This document shows, in pieces, positions 33,254 through 43,640 of a stretch of DNA of 64,000 bases. Location: NCBI GenBank assembly GCA_023014485.1, contig JAJOZX010005521.1, positions 159,001-223,000 of the forward strand. The letters are read 5' to 3'. This DNA comes from Bathynomus jamesi. Taxonomy: Eukaryota > Arthropoda > Malacostraca > Isopoda > Cirolanidae. The notes beneath the pieces were generated by a model. It saw only the letters and a program-made list of their open reading frames with translations. It was not told the DNA's origin and searched no databases. The translations under genes were made by a program, and so were the position numbers. Numbering within the stretch: the stretch's first letter is position 1; each line of letters begins with the position of its first letter.

Positions 33254-33381
33254 TACAAATGACTGATTAATTAAATAAATAATAAAATAAGTCTACATAC
33301 GTGGTAAATTCAAGCAACTGTCAACCACCCCAACCTAATTAAGCAACTTCAACAAACGCCATCCACAATGCCTGCCGTAGA
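33254..33381 (+). other. Gypsy-B leader after the hAT insertion
   Basis: Short A+T-rich leader. An ATG at 33368 opens a frame that stops soon; the Gag phase is open from the ATG at 33382. Confidence 0.5.
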
Positions 33382-34400
33382 ATGCCTATCACAGGTTGTA
33401 CCTATGTCACAGCAGACCTGGACCCAGCCATTGTAGCCGCACTTATAACAGCCCACTGCACGACCCATGTCCCAAGCCCGACAGTCTCTGCAAAGGTTGA
33501 GAAAGTAAGACGGCCAACCATTTCGGCTGCAGGTACCAGTGAAGACTGGGCATATTTTACGTCGCGTTGGACAGATTATGCGGAAGCTACAAAAATCACT
33601 GGTAGGGACAAAGTGGTACAACTACTTGAATGCTGCGACGATTCACTCCGCAAACATTTGACAAGATCCGCAGGTGGAAGCCTAACAAACAAAACCGAAG
33701 ATGAAGTCCTTGCTGCAATCAAGAAACTAGCTGTCCGAGAGGAGAACACCATGGTAGCCAGGGTTACCCTACACAATATGCGACAAGACCGCGACGAAAC
33801 TGTGCGCAGTTTTGGAGCCCGTCTTCGTGGTCAGGCCGGAGTCTGCAAATTTCTTGTTGAATGCCCAAGCTGCAACAACAACGTAAATTACACTGACCCC
33901 ATCCTTCGCGACGTCCTTACCCGGAAATACAACTGGAACTCCTCGGCAACAGTAACCAGGAGATGACCCTGGAAGACGTCTTTCAGTTTGTCGAGGCGAA
34001 GGAAGCAGGCAAGCGCTCAGCATCACGACTGCTGGACTCCCATGCCGTGGAGGCCGCAGGCAGCACATACAGGAGAAGTAAGCAAATACCCCCACAAGAC
34101 AAATATGCCCCTTGTTCATATTGTGGTGAAAAAGGACACGGCAGAAGAGCCCCAGTCCACATACCAAGAAGGATTGCCCTGCGTACAACCACAAATGCAA
34201 AATTTGCAAGCGCGACAGCCATTGGGAATCCGTATGCAGGAGCAAAGACAAGGACAAGAGCCTTTCAGCCACTCCTAATAAAGCTGATGAGTGCGAAGGT
34301 GCGGTATTTGATCTTCTCTGCGCCACAAGCAACACTTCCGAGCCACATAAGAAAAGGGCAATCGCCCTCGACCATCACATTTACAATGAACTATCGGACA
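33382..34400 (+). pseudogene. Gypsy-B Gag
   Basis: The frame from 33382 gives a Gag core, RRPTISAAGTSEDWAYFTS, then HNMRQDRDETVRSFGARLRG. A shift at about 33930 leads to the 33963 frame with MTLEDVFQFVEAKEAGKRSA. Then comes a CCHC-like knuckle (CSYCGEKGHG) and, in a further frame, a second cysteine group (CKICKRDSHWESVC). This order is typical of a Gypsy lineage common in marine invertebrates. At least two frameshifts prevent a full product. The role is capsid formation and RNA binding. Confidence 0.8.
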
Positions 34401-34401
34401 T

Positions 34402-34884
34402 GTGGATCAAGGAGAACTCACAACCACAGCCACACATCAACCTGACAGTCAGGACTCTCCCCGAAGACTACGAGGCGCTTGGGGCAACCCTCATGCCCAC
34501 CCAAAAACCGTGGTACTGCCTGCCATGGCAGACACAGGCTGTCAGAGCTGCCTCACCGGTATCAAGGTTATCCACCGCCTCGGGCTTCTCCAGTCTGACC
34601 TCATCCCTGTGACCATGAAGATGCACGCCGCCAACAACAAGGGCATCAAAATCCTTGGCGCAGCCATACTTCGCCTCACTGGCAAGGATGAACAGGGCCA
34701 ACAAGTAGAAACGAGACAGGTAACATATGTGACAGATTCTTCAGACAAGTTCTTCATCAGCAGAGAGGCATGCGTTTCACTCGGCATTATCTCGGGAAGA
34801 TTCCTACAGTGGGAAGTCCAACTGGATCCAGCACAATACTGTAACAACAGTGCCAGCACGCCACACGTGACAGCGGACTTGTAA
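34402..34884 (+). pseudogene. Gypsy-B aspartic protease
   Basis: A 160-residue frame with VVLPAMADTGCQSCLTG (catalytic DTG near residue 45), then ILGAAILRLTG and ISREACVSLGII, a complete retropepsin-like fold region. It ends at 34884; the following linker to reverse transcriptase (CDCPRR...LKEYLLDYYKSSTFN) is in another phase, so one shift lies near the end. It processes the polyprotein. Confidence 0.82.
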
Positions 34885-34899
34885 CTAACTGTGACTGTC

Positions 34900-36497
34900 C
34901 AAGACGCCAACATCCTCCATCACCTCCAATCGAGCTACCGCTACCCGCTGTTGCGGCGAACCAGCAAAAGCTCAAGGAATACCTGCTGGACTATTACAAA
35001 TCAAGCACCTTCAACACTTGTGACCACCAAGCGCTGCCCATGATGGACGGCCCCCCAATGAAATTGATGGTGGACCCCAATGCCAAACCAGTCGCACATC
35101 ATACCCCCGTCCCAGTACCAATCCACTGGCAGGAGGACGTGAAGGCTGGCCTCGACCAAGATGTCAGACTGGGTGTCCTTGAACCAGTACCCGTTGGTGA
35201 GCCCGTAACCTGGTGTCACAGAATGGTGGTGTGCGCCAAAAAGAACGGAAAACCAAGGCGTACCGTTGACTTTCAACCCCTCAACGCTCACGCCACCCGC
35301 GAAACACACCACACTCAATCGCCATTCCACCAGGCCAGATCAGTACCGCAAGGCAAAAAGAAAACAGTGTTTGATGCATGGAATGGATATCACAGCGTAC
35401 CAATCTGTGAAGAAGACCGCCACTTGACCACCTTCATAACGCCCTGGGGTCGCTACCGTTACAAAACCGCTCCCCAGGGTTACATTGCATCTGGTGACGG
35501 TTACAGAAGAAGGTACGACGAAATTGTATCGAGCATCCCTAACAATACAAAGTGCATTGACGACGTCTTGCTCTGGTCAGACACAGTGGAGGAGAGCTTC
35601 TTCCAGGCCACCCAGTGGCTTGACACCTGCGGCAGACACGGAATCACACTGAACCCCGACAAGTTTGTGTTCTGTCAGGACAAGGTTGAATTTGCAGACT
35701 TCGATATCACATCTGACAGTGTCCGACCCTGTAAAAAATACCTCAAAGCAATCCTAGAGTTTCCATCTCCAAAGAACATCACCGACGTTCGATCATGGTT
35801 CGGGCTCATCAACCAGGTGTCGTATGCCTTCAGCATAGCCAAGAGGATGCAGCCGTTCCGCCTACTTCTGAAGCCAGGAACACCTTTCAAGTGGGATGAC
35901 GAATTGGAAACCATCTTCGAAGAATCAAAGGATGTCATCATCACAGAAATAGAGGAGGGCGTTAAAATTTTTGACAAAACCAAGCCCACATGCCTCGCCA
36001 CAGACTGGTCGAAAACAGGCATCGGCTACTGGCTACTTCAGAAACACTGCACCTGTACACGAGTCGAACCCTTCTGCTGCCATACTGGATGGCGTGTCAC
36101 ATTGGTCGGCAGTAGATTCACTACCTCAGCTGAGTCCCGCTATGCACCAGTAGAAGGAGAAGCACTTGCTGTCGCCGATGCCCTTGACAAGGCGAGGTAC
36201 TTCGTGCTGGGATGCGAAGACCTAATAATTGCAGTGGACCACAAACCTCTCCTCAAAGTGTTTGGTGACAGATCCCTAGAGGACATATCTAATACACGCC
36301 TCAGAAACTTGAAGGAAAAAACCCTCAGGTACCGCTTCCGGATGATCCACGTACCAGGCGCGAAACACAAAGCTGCTGACGGGGTGTCACGATACCCCAC
36401 TGGCGACCCCATACCACTGACACTCCCCGATGACGTAGCAGCCATCCATCAACCATGCGAGGGAACGGCGTTCTTTCCCCCCCCCCCACCTTCCTAG
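34900..36497 (+). pseudogene. Gypsy-B reverse transcriptase and RNase H
   Basis: The open part begins near 34920; the first ATG in frame is 35040 and the product from there is 485 residues. Reverse transcriptase motifs: VTWCHRMVVCAKKNGKPRR, FDAWNGYHSVPICEED, TPWGRYRYKTAPQGYIASGD and the active site CIDDVLLW, with IDD instead of the more usual YVDD or YLDD. RNase H: CLATDWSKTGIGYWL and AESRYAPVEGEALAVADAL, then IIAVDHKPLLKV. The frame ends at a 10-C run (36478-36487) where a length change shifts it from the integrase frame. Confidence 0.88.
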
Positions 36498-37635
36498 CCG
36501 GCATACGGACATCACTGACAGATGGTAATGGCATGGAAGCCTGCGTCATTTCTGCAGCCGCATCAACACTCAACTCGCTGAGCCTGGCATCAGTGACATG
36601 GGATCGAGTACGCACCGCCACGACCAGCGATGAAGTCATGAATAGTTTAGCCAATGTCATAGAGTCCGGCATGCCTGAATCCCGCCATGCACTCCCTGCA
36701 CAGCTGCGGGAATATCACCAGTTTCGCGACGACCTCCGCACTGTTGACGGCGTGGTAATGTACAGGAACCGCACGGTTATCCCGCCGGCCCTTAGGCAAG
36801 AAGTACTGGCTTCACTCCACTCAGCTCATCAAGGTACTTCATCCATGATCTCCAGAGCAGAAGACTCCATTTTCTGGCCTGGCATCACACCAGCCATCAC
36901 AGCACTACGGGCTAGCTGCAACCACTGCAACCGCATGGCACCAACCCAGCCCAGCGCTCCACCCACTCCACCAACATCACCAGGATACCCCTTCCAGTGC
37001 GTCTGCGCGGACTACTTCCACTACAAAGGAGTAAACTACCTGGTCGTGGTGGACAGATACTCTAACTGGCCAATAGTAGAGAGGTCATCAGATGGTGCTG
37101 CTGGACTCATCGCCTGCCTCCGACGGACCTTCGTCACCTTCGGCATCCCCGACGAACTGGCTTCCGATGGGGGCCCTGAATTTACCGCAGCAGCCACACG
37201 GCAGTTCCTCAAAAACTGGGGCGTACACCACCGACTCTCTCATCAGTGGCTTTCCCTCACAGCAACTGTCGGGCAGAAGTTGGTGTCAAGACAACGAAAC
37301 GCCTAATAACCGACAACACTGGACCAAACGGCGACCTCAACACCGAAAACTTTCAACGGGCCATGCTTCAATACAGAAACACGCCGGATAGAGATACAAA
37401 ACACTCCCCAGCAATGTGTGTATTCGGCCGCCCTATCCGGGACTTCATTCCAATCCTTCCCGGCCGATATAAACCACACGACACGTGGCGTGAAAACTTG
37501 GCCACCCGAGAAGAAGCTCTGAGGAACCGCCACATGAGGGGCAGAACGCTGGTCAGAGCACACCAAGAGACTCCCACCACTAGCAGTCGGAGACCTTATA
37601 CGCATCCAGAACCAGGTCGGTCCACACGCCCGTAA
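36488..37635 (+). pseudogene. Gypsy-B integrase
   Basis: Two overlapping frames (to 37306 and from 37246). The first has LHSAHQGTSSMISRAEDSIF and ASCNHCNRM (HHCC zinc domain), then VCADYFHYKGVNYLVVVD and [13 protein letters not shown] with the first two catalytic aspartates. The second has [15 protein letters not shown] with the glutamate, [20 protein letters not shown] and a C-terminal basic region. A small shift near 37250 and another near 37575 separate the parts. Confidence 0.85.
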
Positions 37636-37651
37636 ATGGGACAAGACAGGT

Positions 37652-39415
37652 GTGGTCATCGAAGTCAGGCAGTTTGACCAGTACGTGGTTAGGGTCGATG
37701 GATCTGGGAGGGTAACTGTAAGGAACAGGAAATTCCTTAAAAAATATGAACCCTTCAGCACACCTGCTCCAAAGATGACCATAGACCAACATTTGAAGAA
37801 CTTCCTAGCGGTGCCCACCAACAGCCCACCTGCTGCACCACCTACACCTGCCAGGTCAGCACCAGGACCAAAGACACCCGCTTCACCCCGTAGTCCGACA
37901 CGGTCCAGCCCACACGTTGAACGCAGACGCCCGACCCCTGAAGAGACTGTAAGAGTCCAGTTTTATTTATTTAGACCTTTACAAGTTTACGTAGATAGTT
38001 GACTAAATGCCAGGGTCACCAGCGCCCAAGTACTAGATTGGCATCCGGCACTGCGGCGCAAAGTTAATTTTAATAAAAGAAGGGAAGGACTGATTATTAA
38101 ATCAATATGAATTTTTATATTTTATTGACAACAATTAATGAGTATATGCAAAGGGGATTTTTACCCGTAACAACTTTGATGGACTTATAATGGTGAGATT
38201 AAATAATGGCCCGTTTGGCTAATATATAACAGTCTGCAAATAATACTGATTATAATAATGAATAATAATACAGTAATAATAATAGTATAGTAATAATAAT
38301 AATAATAACAAAGATAATATCAATAATAACTAAAAGATAATAATAACAAAGATAATATCAATAATAACTAAAAGATAATAGCCACAATGACAACCTTGTC
38401 TGCAAAGAGATAGACAAGAATACTGTAAGTGATATTTCAGAGAAAAAGAATAATAAAAATGGCAATAATTAATAATTAAAATACATATAGGTTATATAGG
38501 CCCCAGTAACCTGTGGATGATAAATTACAGTTAATTCTGGTTATGGGATTGTGTTAAGTTGAATGGGAAGACTAAAGGAAATATGTAGGCTACAAATGAT
38601 TAGTAGGCCATCTGCTAAGAAAATAACGTGAAACATAATAGGCTTATAAAGTAAAATATACTATGAAATTTAATAGGCAGGCCTTTGCCTCTTCAACATA
38701 TTGAGCTGAGGTTAATCTAAAACAAAGACTATGGTAGGCCTCAGTTAGGCTAGTTACAATTTGGCTTTAGCCTAGACCTAACTTAGCCTAAGTAATTTAT
38801 TATATGAATCTTACATTACTATTTGTAGTATGAATCTTAGTACTAATTGCAAACGGTATAAGGCGTTAGTATCTGCAGTATGCGGTATTGCATACAGATA
38901 TGAAATAGTAAAGAATAAATATTATAAATACAAAACATACCACAAAGGAACTTTGCTTGCTAGCGGGTGATTTCGAATATAATGTGTAAAGTGGCGTCCT
39001 TTGTGTTGTCGTTGCACACAAGTTTGTTTTTACTTAATAATTTTACCAACCAGCCAAAATAATCCTTAAAAGCCCATTCATGTCTAGTCACACCACACTG
39101 AATTCTTAAGAATTAAATTTGATCACTGGACATATTTAACTTGTATTTATTTATTTATTTTAGATTTAAATATTTCACTCATGCCAATTTGTGGCAGTTT
39201 TCACTAATAAAGAATAATCTTGTGGTGCAAGGCACTACAAGACCACAGCCCCCACCCAAGAAGACATGTCAACAACGCCCGTCGAGATACTACCACCTGC
39301 ACCCCCTAGGCCAATGGGTACGGCACCCCAAACTGCAACTCCACTAAGGCGTTCGAACCGTACCAGACGCCCCCCTACCTGGCATGAAGACTACCATATG
39401 AATCAAGAAGAGTAA
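37652..39415 (+). pseudogene. Gypsy-B Pol C-terminus, split by a solo LTR
   Basis: From 37652 the phase reads FDQYVVRVDGSGRVTVRNRK followed by a proline/alanine/serine-rich tail. The tail is cut at 37947 by the Gypsy-A solo LTR and resumes at 39244 (TTPVEILPPAPPRPM) with the typical basic end RRSNRTRRPPTWHEDYHM, stopping at 39413-39415. Removing the LTR and one AGAC restores continuity. No env gene follows. Confidence 0.8.
37944..39243 (-). mobile_element. Solo LTR of Gypsy-A (37948-39239) with AGAC duplications
   Basis: A 1,292-bp inverted match to the Gypsy-A LTRs at 6715-7979 and 13334-14593, with TG...CA ends and a 4-bp duplication AGAC at 37944-37947 and 39240-39243. The duplication length equals that of full Gypsy-A (GTCT), so this is a recombined insertion, not a fragment. 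The TAT-rich part contains a tandem duplication at about 38319-38377. Confidence 0.95.
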
Positions 39416-39972
39416 CCAATCAAGTTTGCTTTAAATTAAGGGCACTGACAAAATAAGGTTTAGTCTTTATCCGTCAACATACAAAATATTTTTTTTTGCC
39501 ATATTATCCTTAATAATCTTCTTTATAAAACTACTGGCTCAAAGACTTGGGGGAGAGATAGAGTACAGCACACTTTACACTTTACTTACTAAGAACTTTA
39601 TATTGTGTTCCCAATACAGCTGTAACCTCATTACTGTACTATTACTTTTGTCAGGAATACCGTTGTACAACCCTTATTTTAATATACCATTCAATCTCTC
39701 GCTGAACTCTCTAATTGTATTGTAATATGTTTGATTGGATATAATGTACTGTATAATTCCATAAGTATTTATATTTTAGTTTCTACAGTATCGTATTCAT
39801 CATGATGTAATAGCAAAGCCTTATGTTATCATATTACTCTTAAATAAACTAGTATCTATGTTTTCCTATTAAAGTACTATACTGTATTCACTTTATAAAA
39901 CAATATAAGTCTTCGCACTACTGTACTGCAATTACCTCATATCACATCTAGTATCAAAGACTTGGGAGGAGA
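39416..39972 (+). other. Gypsy-B 3' non-coding region with a duplicated purine-rich word
   Basis: No coding region. The phrase TCAAAGACTTGGG followed by GAGATAGAG occurs at about 39539-39566 and again at about 39954-39979. The second copy adjoins the 3' LTR and acts as the polypurine tract. The 415 bp between the copies are A+T-rich with no recognisable motif. Confidence 0.65.
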
Positions 39973-40111
39973 TAGAGGACAATGATTATGTTTATGTTTA
40001 TGTTTTATTCAAGTGATTACTTATTATGCTTATTCCTTTTTCAGAAGACCGTTGTCATTGTTTGACTTTATATAAATAAATAAATGATTACAAAGAGTTG
40101 GTTCTCATTTA
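39973..40111 (+). repeat. Gypsy-B 3' LTR
   Basis: 139 bp, matching the 5' LTR apart from one 6-bp unit. The duplicated GAACC follows at 40112-40116. Confidence 0.85.
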
Positions 40112-40116
40112 GAACC

Positions 40117-41103
40117 TTCGCCGAAGAGAATGAAATACAACACTAAAGACATCTCAAACACTGCTCTTGCCAGTATTCGCCACCATACGGGGCTACGAGA
40201 GACTGCAGAGATTGCCACTGCCGCTTGGATAGAGGCAGGCCTCATCAGCCGAGAGGATACATCCTCAGTGATAGATCATAATAAGATAAGAAGAGCACAA
40301 GAAAAAATAATGAAGGAAATATCTGATCAGCATGAAAAAGATTTGAAGGAGGAAGGTCTCTCTTGCCTTTTGTTTGATGGAAGAAGAGATGACACAAAAG
40401 TTCTCCTAGAGGTAGAGGGAATGGACAGAAAGTTTCCCGGTCTCATCAAAGAAGAACACTACCCTGTGTGTTCCGAACCTGGTGGCCGCTATTTGTTTCA
40501 CTTTGTTCCTGAAGCAGAAGTAGAAGGCAAGAAGCATGCAGAGGCAATTGCTGATCAAATAATATGTTGGCTTCAAGAAAGAAGACTTGACAGTTCACTG
40601 CAGGCCGTTGGTGGAGACTCAACTGCGGTGAACACTGGATGGCAGGGCGGTGTTATGACGCATTTAGAGAAAAAACTTGGAAGAAGGCTTGTTTGGATTG
40701 TATGTGATTTGCACACAGGGAACTACCTCTTCGTCGTCTCATCCAGGGACTTGATGGTCCTACAAAGAGCAACAACAAGTGATCAGGCCCCCTTGGCAAC
40801 ATGCTAGATGAAGCAACGGAATTAGAAATAAATACAAAATTTCCAAAGGTCGAAGTAGGCCCTCCCCTTCCAGTGTTTTCTGAAGAAGTTATCAAAGACC
40901 TCAGCACGAATCAATCTTACCGTCTTACGCCTATCGTATTGTTTAAGCAATCAGATCAGGAGAGTTGCCTCAAAATCTGGTTCTCTTGGAGATTGGACCT
41001 GTAAGTCACAGTCGTTGGTTAACTACAGCGATTCGTTTCTGCAGGATTTGGGTTTCCAAACATCCACTGAAGGGCAAAATGCTACAGAATTTGATGTTGA
41101 TTG
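40117..41103 (+). pseudogene. Unassigned transposon transposase, middle part
   Basis: The frame resumes exactly in phase after the Gypsy-B duplication, with the ATG at 40130 internal. It carries LSCLLFDGRRDDTKVLLEVE, YPVCSEPGGRYLFHF and VGGDSTAVNTGWQGGV, then WIVCDLHTG. The spaced aspartates in FDGRRD and GGDST resemble an RNase H-fold transposase core; this is inference, since I cannot match it to a named superfamily. Defects: a shift at about 40716 (after which the other phase reads ELPLRRLIQGLDGPT), an in-frame TGA at 40780-40782, a shift near 40925, and a stop near 40944. The final block (LPQNLVLLEIGPVSHSRW) runs into the hAT-D insertion. Confidence 0.6.
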
Positions 41104-41166
41104 CAGTGGCGGCTCGTGACTTTCAGTTATGGGGTGCTGCCTCAGAAATTGCGAACAATTGTGTCG

Positions 41167-41167
<1 letters not shown>

Positions 41168-41240
<73 letters not shown>
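41168..41240. repeat. TA microsatellite
   Basis: About 36 uninterrupted TA units inside hAT-D near its left end. Confidence 0.95.
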
Positions 41241-41242
<2 letters not shown>

Positions 41243-41609
41243 AGAGAAAGTCGAATAGATAAATAGATAACTACTCACTACTCAGTCATGAAAATAAGTA
41301 AAATAGTATCATAAAATCAATTATAGGGTACTTACGCTTAACGGGTAATTTCGAATTTGCCAAAAATTTTATTTATAAACAAATTCCATTCTTCTGTTTT
41401 TATTCTGAGCGAAAAATATTCTAAGAAATGAAAGCTATATATTGTAAATAATCCAATTATTATATAATTAACTTCAATCTCACGACAAAAAATAAATGAT
41501 AACGAATCATTGATAAATGCAATTCGGAAATTAAATTTCGAATTAGCAAACGATACAGCAACACAACTACCAAGTCAAACAAACAAATCGGCACTGCTCT
41601 GTCCACAGT

Positions 41610-42457
41610 GCTTTGGATCAGCGTTGCCATCCAAAAATAATGAAAATCTGAAGGTTGGTGTCAAAATATCTGTAGAAATCTGTAGTTTCAATAAAAATAT
41701 CTGTAGACAAAATCTGTAAACTACCATTTGATTTTATATTTTTGTAAGTAACATATACAATAATATTCATAATTCCAAACAGAAATACAAAAATGGTCAA
41801 TTAAACACAAAATTTAGCGAATGAAAGGTAGATAAACTGAATATTTTAAACCAAAATACTATTCAACTACGTCTATAGGCCAGTTTAAGAATGATCTAGA
41901 CAAAAAGCAGCAAATAGAAAGAACAAGTATACAGCAACAAAATAAGGATGCATATATACAAAATGGAAAAAGGAATTCAATAAAATAGATAATTTTGTGC
42001 TGTACTGGAATTATGGAATGAACATTATCATTAACAACAACAGGGCTATTTATCTGTACTGTAGATTCCACCCTTTGCTTTCTTTAGCAGTGTGTTTTGC
42101 TGATGACTTAGTAAGAACCGACGCACAGTCAGCTGAGTGTGGCGTGTTTATGTTATGTTGCCACTCTGACAGGTGGCGCACGAAAATAATTTGTTGGTTC
42201 TCATGGAGAAACTCAGTAATATTACTGTAATATCCAGTGTAGTCCGTAGTGGTTAGTAAAAAAAACCTCAATCTTAGAAATCGGCAAGTGTTGCCCATTT
42301 TGAAGGAAAATCTGAAAAGAAGCATAAAAAAAATCATAAATTTTAGAAATCTGTAGATTTCGCCCATTTTGGGGGAAAAATCTGAAAATCTGAAACAAAG
42401 CATAAAATCTGTAGATACACAGATAAATCTGTAGAAATGGCAACGCTGCTTTGGATC
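41610..42457. mobile_element. 828-bp element with AGCGTTGCCA termini and a 10-bp duplication
   Basis: 41620-42447 begins AGCGTTGCCATCC and ends with the inverted word TGGCAACGCT. GCTTTGGATC flanks it at 41610-41619 and 42448-42457. Many copies of a (A)AAATCTGTAGA-like word lie near both ends in inverted relation. No transposase is present. A 9-10-bp duplication would suit a Mutator-like element, but I cannot confirm the family. Confidence 0.75.
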
Positions 42458-42754
42458 CTCTTAAACCCGCGATTCTGACTCGCTCTTCGTACGTCCGCCA
42501 CCGAGGTTTCAAGCGTTTCGAACAAAATCTGGGACTGTTAAGTATGCAGTTCTACGGGAAGGCTGAAGCTACTTTCGTGATTCATTCGTTCGGCATTGAA
42601 ATAGTTTAAGGAAAAAAGGATATAATCTGATTTAAAAACTCAAAGTTCATTGAAAAAAAACAATCAGAGAGGCTATTTTAAATATTTAAATATAAAGATC
42701 ATAAGATCATGGGGGTGCTGCAGTTCCACAGTGCCTACCTGCGAGCCGCTCCTG

Positions 42755-43430
42755 GTTGATTGTTGAATTTATTATTGGGTTTTATCTTCCTCACTGGTTC
42801 AATGTAAAACTTAATCCAATGTGGATTGAGGGGCCCAACCACATCTTGTTTCAATTACAGCTACTGAGAACCCAAAGGAAAGTAGTGGTGGACATCGTGT
42901 TACCTGTGGTGAGAAGGTCCGCTTAGTATGCTAGGCCAGAGGCAGTTTTGCAAGCAATACTCTGCAGCCAATGTACCAAAGAGCGAACTGAGGTTATGGA
43001 AATCATTCTAAAGCTTAGACTCAGCCTTAGAGGAACATCAATAGATGATGACCAGCTGGGAGACTGCTCCGTTCAGACAAGGAAGGTACCTCCGATAAAT
43101 GTCAATGCCACGAAATTGTCAGAATTAGTTAACTTGAGTTCGGAAGTTTTGGAGCCGCCACTGACAACATGTATAACAAATAAAGATTTAACAGAACTTA
43201 AAGAGGCCCCAATGCAAGTGCCAAAGTGGCCTTCTCACACTCAGAGTGTGGAGAGATGTGTGAAAATGGTCACAGAAGCAGCTAGTCAAGTTTACAGTCA
43301 CGAGAGGCGAGAAGGCTACATCAAAGCGCAAGTAGCAAGCCGAATGCTGATGTCAAGGAACCGCAGCAAAAAGGACATGATTGCATTGGTTCAAATAAAG
43401 ACTCTGAATGATATCTTATTGCCACTTTAA
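42755..43430 (+). pseudogene. Unassigned transposon transposase, C-terminal part
   Basis: Continues in phase across the hAT-D site with FIIGFYLPHWFNVKLNPMW and EGPNHILFQLQLLRTQ, then an in-frame TAG at 42924-42926. From 42948 a 160-residue frame follows with KERTEVMEIILKLRL, VPKWPSHTQSVERCVKMVTE and YSHERREGYIKAQVASRML, stopping at 43430. The SHTQSVERCVK-VTEA block looks strongly conserved and is the one I recall from uncharacterised proteins of several invertebrates. One of its acidic residues, or the glutamate in IEGPNH, could complete a DDE-type site; this is speculation. Confidence 0.6.
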
Positions 43431-43623
43431 ATGTTGATAGGATGTTTGCGCACATTTGTTATTTTGTTACGAATTTACAGAAAAATGGAATTTTTGAATT
43501 AAAATTGATGTAGGTAGGAGTTATTTTTTATTGTTTTTGAAGCAAGGATATTATTTTGTATGCCAAATGATTACATTAAATTGCTACCAAATCATATGAT
43601 TTTCAATTTAGTCATTTCACCCC

Positions 43624-43640
43624 CAAAATTGACACACCCT
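43624..43640 (-). repeat. Right terminal inverted repeat of the unassigned transposon
   Basis: Exact inverse of 15764-15780. It lies 194 bp after the transposase stop; that stretch is A+T-rich and shares the inverted CCTACATCAATTTTA word with the left end. Confidence 0.65.

Larger units (their letters stand above)
29264..40116 (+). mobile_element. Gypsy-B LTR retrotransposon (29269-40111) with GAACC duplications
   Basis: LTRs at 29269-29413 and 39973-40111, with a duplicated GAACC at 29264-29268 and 40112-40116 (GAACCT if the first T is not counted in the LTR). It encodes Gag and a Ty3/Gypsy Pol. Inside are hAT copy B (29430-33245) and a solo Gypsy-A LTR (37948-39239). The native length is about 5.7 kb. 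LTR ends are T(A)GAGG...ATTTA rather than TG...CA. Gag-pol has multiple shifts. Confidence 0.88.
41096..42762. mobile_element. hAT-D, non-autonomous (41104-42754), GTTGATTG duplications
   Basis: Ends CAGTGGCGGCTCGTGAC and, inverted, CAGGAGCGGCTCGC, with GTTGATTG at 41096-41103 and 42755-42762. At 1,651 bp it contains no transposase. A TA microsatellite and an 828-bp passenger occupy more than half of it; about 0.8 kb is its own. It differs internally from hAT A/B, although the first nine bases are the same. Confidence 0.9.
15764..43640 (+). mobile_element. Unassigned TIR DNA transposon, host of three insertions
   Basis: The 17-bp word AGGGTGTGTCAATTTTG at 15764-15780 recurs inverted at 43624-43640. 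A second shared subterminal word (CCTACATCAATTTTA) lies in both ends in inverted orientation, at about 15877 and 43503-43517. Between them lies a single interrupted transposase-like frame on the plus strand. Removing the Pao element, Gypsy-B and hAT-D with one copy of each target duplication leaves about 3.2 kb in which the frame reads across the Gypsy-B and hAT-D sites without a shift. The target duplication of this element itself could not be resolved. The family resembles uncharacterised proteins I recall from arthropods, but I cannot name its superfamily. Confidence 0.6.

Noticed and set aside
42050..42525. Phenylalanine-rich minus-strand frames at the right end of the 828-bp element
   Set aside because: They translate the repeated AAATCTGTAGA words and overlap in all frames.
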